DNA of 10,920 bases from Anaerolineae bacterium. Lineage in GTDB: Bacteria > Chloroflexota > Anaerolineae > J102. The DNA is taken from contig WGCR01000025.1 of the NCBI GenBank assembly GCA_015493675.1, positions 1 through 10,920 on the forward strand, in the 5' to 3' direction. How positions within the stretch are numbered: position 1 is the first letter of the stretch; each line of letters begins with the position of its first letter. A program made the translations under genes and the position numbers. Below, piece by piece: positions 7,259 to 10,920 of this stretch. A model generated the notes under the pieces. The model ran no database searches and had not been told where the DNA came from. It worked only from the letters and a program-made list of their open reading frames with translations.

Positions 7259-7288
7259 GGAAGAGGATCAATGGAAAGAGAGGTGAGA

Positions 7289-7828
7289 TTATAGAGCTTG
7301 CCGACGGCGCCAGAAAACGGCCAAGCCCAGAATGGCCAGCAAGCCTGTTCCGGCCAGAGCGAGAGTCGCCAGCGGTGAATTGGTCTCGGGCGAAGCCCCC
7401 ATCTTCATCAACAGCACGGCGTTCGGGCCTGTGTCGGTGGGCATGGGATCGCCGCTATCGTCCGGGCAGACAAACACTGCTCGATCATCGGAAGCAGGGC
7501 CTGTATAATTGTCTTGGGGGATATTGCAGATAATATCAGAAGGATCGCCAGCAGGCCCGGGATCCAAATCGATGGTCGCTGTCATGGCTGGATTGCCATG
7601 CACACTGACTGCAATGGAGACGGGGCCGAAACAGCCGTTGGCGTCCAGTTGTGTGGTGGTCGTGCCGTTTGGCGGCCAGGTAATGGTCACCGTGCCGCCA
7701 TGCGTCCACGGCTGACCGGTTTTACCGTCAACAACGCAACCCTCGGCATAAGAGTAGGCCAGACTGGTTTGGACCAAGACGCCGAGCAAGAGGAATAGTA
7801 TCGCTAGTAGAATAAGAGATCGTTTCAT
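7289..7828 (-). CDS. Small secreted protein with C-terminal membrane anchor
   Basis: This is a 179-residue exported protein that I cannot assign to a named family. Residues 1-24 are a signal peptide (MKRS, long hydrophobic core, SLA). From 29 to about 75 the pattern GCVVDGKTGQP ... TTQLDANGCF resembles carboxypeptidase-regulatory/CnaB-like beta-sandwich domains, and C31 and C66 could pair. The mid-region is rich in D, P, T and G and includes two more cysteines. The C-terminus has the tripartite look of a sorting signal: a polar stretch, a hydrophobic helix (about 152-172), then WRRRQAL. No LPXTG, PEP or other recognised sorting motif precedes the helix, so simple membrane retention is equally possible. 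An AGGAGT (7836-7841) sits 7 nt before the ATG. No promoter is evident in the 142-bp gap to the peptide gene upstream, so co-transcription with it is likely. Confidence 0.8.
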   Translation of the reverse strand: MKRSLILLAILFLLLGVLVQTSLAYSYAEGCVVDGKTGQPWTHGGTVTITWPPNGTTTTQLDANGCFGPVSIAVSVHGNPAMTATIDLDPGPAGDPSDIICNIPQDNYTGPASDDRAVFVCPDDSGDPMPTDTGPNAVLLMKMGASPETNSPLATLALAGTGLLAILGLAVFWRRRQAL

Positions 7829-7970
7829 CGAGGATACTCCTGATGGGATGAATGTATTGAGAAAGGAGGATGTTGGCTCTTTTGGATCTTGGGAGGACTG
7901 CTTGTTGACCTCCCGGTGGTCGGGACTCCCCTGAATTCCTGTTGAGCCAAAAAGTTTTGGTTCTGTAAAA
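7829..7970 (-). other. Structured spacer between peptide gene and surface protein gene
   Basis: This 142-bp spacer holds several short hairpins: TCCCG-GTGGT-CGGGA (7911-7925), GGGAGG/CCTCCC around 7891-7914, and TTGGCTC/GAGCCAA arms near 7873 and 7945. None is followed by a T-run, so they look more like RNA stability or processing elements than terminators. No promoter was recognised. Confidence 0.4.
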
Positions 7971-8117
7971 TTACTGACCAGGAATGCCCGGCAGCCCGAT
8001 CCCTTTATCCTTGCCCAGAGGTGAGCCGGAAAATTGTTTCAATGCGCCCTTGTGAACAATCTTTGGCGCCCGATATCCGGTTGCCTGCCGATACTGCGGT
8101 GCTTCATTTTTCGCCAT
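7971..8117 (-). CDS. Putative RiPP precursor peptide with lasso-type leader
   Basis: This 48-residue peptide has no signal sequence or hydrophobic segment. Residues 15-26 (YRAPKIVHKGAL) fit the lasso-precursor leader pattern Y-x2-P-x-[hydrophobic]-x3-G-x-[L], the element bound by the RRE protein in lasso systems. After the leader comes F29-S30-G31-S-P-L-G, then K-D37-K and a Gly/Pro-rich tail ending LPGIPGQ. If G31 starts the core, D37 would be core residue 7, within the 7-9 range for a macrolactam acceptor. Against this, lasso leaders normally have Thr at position -2, where this has Phe (Ser is at -1). AGGAGT (8124-8129) lies 6 nt before the ATG at 8117. A longer frame to 8204 has no such site and would run through the leader region. 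No B, C or E enzymes are nearby. The ORF call is firm; the RiPP assignment is inference. Confidence 0.7.
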   Translation of the reverse strand: MAKNEAPQYRQATGYRAPKIVHKGALKQFSGSPLGKDKGIGLPGIPGQ

Positions 8118-8173
8118 TTCATGACTCCTGTGAGGTGAACGCCGTTTTCTGAATGATGCAGAACATAACAGAA

Positions 8174-8262
8174 AAATAGGCTTTTCTATTCGCACCAAGG
8201 CCATAAACCCAAATTGAAATGGTATATGCCGTGCTCAACTCATTTTATGCAAAAGCCTATTT
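8174..8262 (-). promoter_or_regulatory. Leader RNA inverted repeat upstream of the peptide gene
   Basis: Two arms, 8174-8185 (AAATAGGCTTTT on the plus strand) and 8251-8262 (AAAAGCCTATTT), are perfect 12-bp inverted repeats with 65 nt between them. Both would lie in the roughly 150-nt leader transcribed from the promoter at 8277-8305. In RNA the promoter-distal arm runs into UUCUG, giving AUUUUUCUG, which could make it an attenuator-like element. No riboswitch class was recognised. Confidence 0.5.
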
Positions 8263-8275
8263 CCCTACTGGAAAT
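8259..8275. promoter_or_regulatory. Dyad ATTTCC-N5-GGAAAT over the peptide-gene start site
   Basis: A perfect 6-bp dyad with a 5-bp spacer begins 1 bp downstream of the -10 box of the 8277-8305 promoter and so covers the predicted transcription start. This is a usual position for a repressor operator. Related dyads lie at 8494-8511 and 8538-8556. Confidence 0.5.
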
Positions 8276-8276
8276 G

Positions 8277-8305
8277 AGTATAGCAAATTCCCTTTGCATT
8301 GTCAA
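8277..8305 (-). promoter_or_regulatory. Near-consensus sigma-70-type promoter of the peptide gene
   Basis: On the minus strand TTGACA (8300-8305, perfect) and TATACT (8277-8282) are separated by 17 bp. This is the best promoter match noted in the window. The expected start is near 8270, leaving a leader of about 150 nt before the ATG at 8117. Confidence 0.8.
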
Positions 8306-8493
8306 CGGAGCGGTGATTAATGAATTATTTATAAGGAAGGTCATTTGATAATGATTATACTTCTTTATTATCGTTTGGGCTGTAATTTATATTGCATTCG
8401 AGCTTTATTATGCCTGATTCGTTGGAAAAAAGCAAAACCTTATAAGTCATGTTCGCTACTGGTAATTTGATCGCTGTACATCGATTTCCAGCC

Positions 8494-8511
8494 ATTTCCG
8501 ATATGGGAAAT
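8494..8511. promoter_or_regulatory. Dyad ATTTCC-N6-GGAAAT (second copy)
   Basis: A perfect 6-bp dyad with a 6-bp spacer, matching the half-sites at 8259-8275. A further ATTTCC half-site lies just upstream at 8484-8489. No promoter was recognised directly beside it. Confidence 0.4.
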
Positions 8512-8537
8512 CATGGTTTGCTTTTTCGGTTCTGTAG

Positions 8538-8556
8538 ATTTTCCTGTTCTGGAAAT
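8538..8556. promoter_or_regulatory. Dyad ATTTTCC-N6-GGAAAT (third copy)
   Basis: This is a third dyad with TTTCC/GGAAA half-sites and a 6-bp spacer, 26 bp after the second. A degenerate fourth copy can be read at 8449-8466, where the minus strand ATTACCAGTAGCGAACAT resembles ATTTCCAGTAGGGAAAT of the first site. Confidence 0.35.
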
Positions 8557-8567
8557 GCTGTTCCGTG

Positions 8568-8583
8568 GTCGCCCTGAGGCGAC
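8568..8583. repeat. Short perfect hairpin GTCGCC-CTGA-GGCGAC
   Basis: A perfect 6-bp stem closes a 4-nt loop at the point where AT-rich sequence gives way to GC-rich repeats. No T-run follows on either strand. It may mark the edge of a dispersed repeat block. Confidence 0.4.
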
Positions 8584-8634
8584 TGGTTTATCAGTGTGAT
8601 TTTGGACAGTGAAGGACGTCCGCTGGCCGCAGGC

Positions 8635-8653
8635 CTGAAGCGCTCGACTTCAG
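8635..8653. repeat. REP-like hairpin CTGAAG-N7-CTTCAG
   Basis: A 6-bp stem with a 7-nt loop lies inside GC-rich non-coding sequence, directly after GGCC-GCA-GGCC. It has the look of a dispersed palindrome and is not clearly related to the 164-bp repeats. Confidence 0.35.
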
Positions 8654-8736
8654 TCTGCTGGTTACTGCGACAGCGCTCAACTCATTTTGGACACATCCGA
8701 GTAGCTATACGCCTACCCTTTCATATCGAGGCAAAA

Positions 8737-8822
8737 ACCACAAAGACACGAAGGCACAAGGACACGAAGGGAAAGATAGAAGGTTTTCTTCGTGCCTTCT
8801 TAAACCTTCGCGCCTTCGTGGC
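8737..8822. repeat. Imperfect foldback repeat (ACCACAAAGACACGAAG type)
   Basis: The left arm (8737-8770) contains CCACAAAGACACGAAGG and the right arm (8788-8822) contains CCTTCGCGCCTTCGTGGC, its approximate reverse complement. Repeats of this wording occur dispersed in many environmental bacterial genomes and resemble non-autonomous foldback elements. It is non-coding, and gene callers often mistranslate it. Confidence 0.7.
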
Positions 8823-8866
8823 AAAGCGTTGTGTGGGATACCTGTGTAGTTACACACCCGAATGTT

Positions 8867-8895
8867 TTGACGGGACGGGGCAATTATGGGACAAT
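8867..8895 (+). promoter_or_regulatory. Promoter of the PPOX-class gene
   Basis: TTGACG (8867-8872) and GACAAT (8890-8895) are spaced by 17 bp. The -10 matches consensus at four of six positions. The leader to the ATG at 8942 would be about 40 nt. Confidence 0.5.
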
Positions 8896-8941
8896 CGAAC
8901 CATTGTCATTCACTTTTGTCCCTCTACACTCTCAGGCGGAT

Positions 8942-9343
8942 ATGAAGGTCAGCATGATGCCAACCGATTATCGAGATCTTTTGGAACGCTCGCTCCTGGC
9001 TGTTTTGGCCACCACCATGCCCGATGGCTCCCCCCAGGCCACGCCGTTGTGGTTCGACTTCGACGGCCAGTTCATCCGCATCAACTCGGCCCGCGGGCGG
9101 GCCAAAGATCGCAATATGCGTCGGGACCCGCGTGTAGCCCTGGTGATCATCGACGACGCCAATCCTTATCGCTATGTGCAGATTCGCGGCCGGGTGGTGG
9201 AGATAATTGAGGGCGATGTCGCCCGCGAGCATATCAATCAGCTCTCACAACGCTATGCGGGCCAGGATTGGCAACTTGCCAGTCCCGACGAAGTGCGAGT
9301 GATGTACAGCATTCTGCCCGAGCATGTATCGGGCCTGGGGTAG
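8942..9343 (+). CDS. PPOX-class (pyridoxamine 5'-phosphate oxidase-like) flavin/F420-type protein
   Basis: This gene encodes a 133-residue cytoplasmic split-barrel protein of the pyridoxamine-phosphate-oxidase-like superfamily, closest in pattern to Rv1155-type F420- or flavin-binding enzymes. Diagnostic blocks are ATTMPDGSPQATPLWF (23-38), INSARGRAKDRNMRRDPRV (47-65), YVQIRGRVVEI (78-88) and the C-terminal ILPEHVSGLG. The length is typical of this small subfamily. The substrate cannot be inferred, and true PdxH activity is unlikely because that enzyme is longer. The frame extends upstream to 8831, but homology begins near MPTDYRDLLER. ATG 8942 has AGGCGG close upstream; ATG 8954, with AAGG before it, is an equally plausible start. 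It appears monocistronic and converges on the coiled-coil gene. Confidence 0.85.
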   Translation: MKVSMMPTDYRDLLERSLLAVLATTMPDGSPQATPLWFDFDGQFIRINSARGRAKDRNMRRDPRVALVIIDDANPYRYVQIRGRVVEIIEGDVAREHINQLSQRYAGQDWQLASPDEVRVMYSILPEHVSGLG

Positions 9344-9447
9344 CAGGGATATTGTCTTAACGATAGGACCCGCGCCTCCCGCTTTCCTCGTCGTTATGCC
9401 CCTCATTGTTTTTGCTTTGGTTTTTTGCCCGGCCTGTGCTCTGCGGT

Positions 9448-10425
9448 CTAATCCGTTTCCTCATCGCCCAGAACAGCGGGTTCGCTGACCATCGCCAGAG
9501 AGTCAGGCTCATCTGCAGTAATGTCGGCGGCCCCGTCAGGCACAGCATTTATCTCCGCAAGTAGGGGCCTTGTGGGGGTGTCATCTGGTGGAGGCGGGGC
9601 GGCGACGGCCTCCTGCTGAATGTTGCCGCGCAGTTTCTTCACCTGCACCGAGATGACGACTACCTGGGAATATATCAGCCACAGAAGCAGGAGACTGAAC
9701 AGGGCTGCTGCCATGTTGTAAATGAAAAGCAGCCGGGCCTTTTTGCGGGCGATCTCTTCCTGCAGGGCGTTGATCTTGTTCTGCACCTGTTCAAGATTAC
9801 CCTGCGTTTGGGCCAGACGGTCATCAACTCGTTTGGTGATGTTGAGTAGAAGTGTGGTTGTCTCATTTGTCAGGGCGTCGGCCTTGCCCTCAGCCGCGAC
9901 GCGAATGGTCGTTCGCAGTTGTGTGATATCTGCGTTCAGACTCGATATATTGTCCAGCGCGTCCTGTGTATCTTTCAGTCCGGGCGCTTTTTCCCGAAAA
10001 TAAGGGATGCTGTTTGCCACTGTCAGCGCAGAATCAACTGTTACCAGGCCATCCCGCACCGGTTCGAGCGCCAACTGGATTTTTCCCACCGAGGGCGCCA
10101 GTCTGTTGTCCAAACGCTGGCTCAGGGCGATGAGCGCAGGATGATTCTCCTTGAGGTTTTTGCCCAGCGTATCGATATCTTCCTGTGTCTGCAAGACCTC
10201 GGAGCGGCTCTCCTTCACTTTATTCAGCGCCTGATTCACGCCTGAATCGGCAACCGAAACTCCCGACTCGACCACGGCGAATACTTTCAGGGTCACATCC
10301 GTTGCCGCCCGATTGACATGCCAGACGCCGCCCAGCCCGGCGATGCTGAGGAGAATGAACAGCACGGCAACGAGAATAAGCAAACCGCGGCCAATAATGA
10401 CAAGCGTGTGTTTTGCTTTTTCCAT
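9448..10425 (-). CDS. Two-span membrane protein with long extracytoplasmic coiled coil
   Basis: This is a 325-residue protein I do not recognise. A hydrophobic helix at about 9-33 is followed by roughly 200 residues of polar helix (about 40-230) with heptad-like spacing, strongest at 198-230. A second membrane helix follows at about 232-254. A basic patch (VKKLRGN) then leads to an acidic, proline-rich tail (about 273-325, including PPPPDD). The topology suggests the coiled-coil segment lies outside the membrane with both ends in the cytoplasm, though the reverse is not excluded. It follows the VanZ-family gene by 52 bp on the same strand and is probably co-transcribed. AGGAGT (10441-10446) lies 15 nt from the ATG, farther than usual. 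A role in envelope organisation would be a guess. Confidence 0.8.
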   Translation of the reverse strand: MEKAKHTLVIIGRGLLILVAVLFILLSIAGLGGVWHVNRAATDVTLKVFAVVESGVSVADSGVNQALNKVKESRSEVLQTQEDIDTLGKNLKENHPALIALSQRLDNRLAPSVGKIQLALEPVRDGLVTVDSALTVANSIPYFREKAPGLKDTQDALDNISSLNADITQLRTTIRVAAEGKADALTNETTTLLLNITKRVDDRLAQTQGNLEQVQNKINALQEEIARKKARLLFIYNMAAALFSLLLLWLIYSQVVVISVQVKKLRGNIQQEAVAAPPPPDDTPTRPLLAEINAVPDGAADITADEPDSLAMVSEPAVLGDEETD

Positions 10426-10458
10426 AATATAGGAATACAGACTCCTGAATGATGCGGG

Positions 10459-10501
10459 TGGGACTCAGTTATTCCTGCTACCGGCGAACAACTGAGTCCC
10501 A
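10459..10501. repeat. Perfect 12-bp inverted repeat over the VanZ-family stop codon
   Basis: TGGGACTCAGTT (10459-10470) and AACTGAGTCCCA (10490-10501) flank a 19-nt loop that contains the stop codon of the VanZ-family gene (10478-10480). One arm encodes its residues near the C-terminus. No T-run follows on the minus strand, so it is more likely an RNA stability or processing element, or a mobile palindrome, than an intrinsic terminator. Confidence 0.75.
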
Positions 10502-10840
10502 GCGCTGATGAATGAAAGCCATGGCCAGCAAAGCGCCGGTGGCGTCGACGCCCACATCGAACCACTGGCCATGACGACCGGGCACGAAAGTCTGATGCCA
10601 TTCATCGCTGATGGCGTAGCCGATGGTGAGAGCCAGCGCCAGCCAGGGACGCCGCCCCGTGGCCAGCCACCACAGCGTCCACAACACGCCATAGGCCGCG
10701 GCGTGGGAACTCTTCTTGAAGATCGTATCCAGCAAGCTGTCGGGCAGATGAAACAGGGTTGACTGGCTGGAAAACCAGAAGATAACGGTCATCCACGCCA
10801 GCGCGAGAATAAGAAAACGATAATCAATGCGCTTGGTCAT
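10478..10840 (-). CDS. VanZ family membrane protein
   Basis: This 120-residue integral membrane protein has about four hydrophobic segments (roughly 8-24, 45-60, 66-78, 97-111). VanZ-family signatures are present: FSSQ (23-26), KSSHAAAYGVLW (43-54), SDEWHQTFVPGRHGQWFDV (78-96) and DATGALLA (99-106). The family is named for a teicoplanin-resistance accessory protein, but most members are chromosomal genes of unknown role, and resistance should not be inferred. The length is normal for short family members. No Shine-Dalgarno sequence precedes the ATG. A TATGAT box ends only 11 nt upstream (10852-10857), so a leaderless or very short-leader transcript is possible. It heads a probable two-gene unit with the coiled-coil protein. 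Confidence 0.88.
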   Translation of the reverse strand: MTKRIDYRFLILALAWMTVIFWFSSQSTLFHLPDSLLDTIFKKSSHAAAYGVLWTLWWLATGRRPWLALALTIGYAISDEWHQTFVPGRHGQWFDVGVDATGALLAMAFIHQRWDSVVRR

Positions 10841-10920
10841 GGAATCATTTTATCATATCATCCGAGACCGCCAGGATTTGCGAAAGCCTGACGCGGCCGT
10901 TACCGCCAGATGTCGGCATA

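Larger units (their letters stand above)
6881..7288. other. 408-bp intergenic region
   Basis: No coding sequence is supported here. It contains the leader and promoter of the GEVED pair near 6900-7018 and the terminator hairpin of the upstream gene at 7231-7258. The stretch 7020-7225 shows only weak inverted repeats, such as CTCAG/CTGAG near 7098-7116, and I assign it no function. Confidence 0.6.
8118..8941. other. 824-bp non-coding region: peptide-gene control region, AT-rich tract, and dispersed repeats
   Basis: No gene is supported here. From 8118 to 8305 lie the leader and promoter of the peptide gene. From about 8306 to 8450 the DNA is markedly AT-rich compared with its surroundings. 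TTTCC/GGAAA dyads occur at 8259, 8494 and 8538. From 8568 on, hairpins and a foldback repeat of a dispersed type occupy the sequence until the promoter of the PPOX gene at 8867. Open frames across the foldback repeat translate to the well-known spurious 'TTKTRRHKDTK' pattern. Confidence 0.6.

Noticed and set aside
7971..8204. Longer 77-residue version of the peptide gene
   Set aside because: The extra 29 residues cover the leader hairpin region and the AGGAGT site, and no ribosome-binding site precedes that start.
8118..8566. CRISPR-like reading of the repeated TTTCC/GGAAA dyads
   Set aside because: The sites are too short and irregularly spaced, with no constant repeat and spacer lengths.
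8596..9210. 204-residue plus-strand open frame
   Set aside because: It runs through the foldback repeat, giving the spurious TTKTRRHKDTK-type translation, and then overlaps the PPOX gene out of frame.
10508..10762. Plus-strand frame opposite the VanZ-family gene
   Set aside because: The minus strand has clear VanZ motifs and membrane segments; the plus frame has none.
10478..10840. Antibiotic-resistance interpretation of the VanZ-family gene
   Set aside because: There are no vanH, vanA, vanX or regulator genes nearby, and most VanZ-family members are ordinary chromosomal genes with unknown roles.
10871..10920. Possible hairpin CAGG-A-TTT-GCG-AAA-G-CCTG and a possible further gene at the right edge
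   Set aside because: The stem has a mismatch and no context, and 80 bp beyond the VanZ start is too short to support a gene call.

Overview
The window looks like chromosomal DNA of an environmental bacterium, most likely a Chloroflexota member (Anaerolineae or Caldilinea-type). This is an inference from gene content, not from a marker gene: a moderately high-GC background, a short IS200-like transposase of the 'YYHFVWATKER' type, DUF368, PPOX-class and GEVED-domain proteins, and a very small precursor-like peptide with a lasso-type leader. No rRNA, tRNA or CRISPR array was seen.

Left part (1-3780), housekeeping genes invaded by repeats. A type I mannose-6-phosphate isomerase (manA, minus strand, cut by the window edge) is followed by an IS200/RAYT-like Y1 transposase. 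The transposase is bracketed by two 164-bp direct repeats, and a third truncated copy ends 3 bp from the stop codon of a DUF368 membrane protein, a family now linked to undecaprenyl-phosphate recycling. Divergent from it is an aldo/keto reductase with a clear promoter, a strong ribosome-binding site and a terminator-like hairpin.

Middle part (3781-8305), an export and cell-surface cassette, all on the minus strand. In transcription order it holds a 48-residue peptide resembling lasso-type RiPP precursors (7971-8117), a small secreted protein with a C-terminal membrane anchor (7289-7828), and two paralogous secreted GEVED-domain proteins (5339-6880 and 3810-5249). The peptide gene has a near-consensus promoter (TTGACA-17-TATACT), a TTTCC/GGAAA dyad over its expected start site, and a long leader with a 12-bp inverted repeat. 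A second strong promoter with a 12-bp palindrome in its spacer serves the GEVED pair, and the last gene has a promoter of its own. No RiPP-modifying enzyme lies in the window, so the peptide is an orphan here.

Right part (8306-10920). An AT-rich region of about 280 bp carries further TTTCC/GGAAA dyads and is followed by hairpin and foldback repeats. Then come a PPOX-class flavin/F420-type protein on the plus strand and, convergent to it, a VanZ-family protein followed by a two-membrane-span coiled-coil protein, probably one operon on the minus strand.
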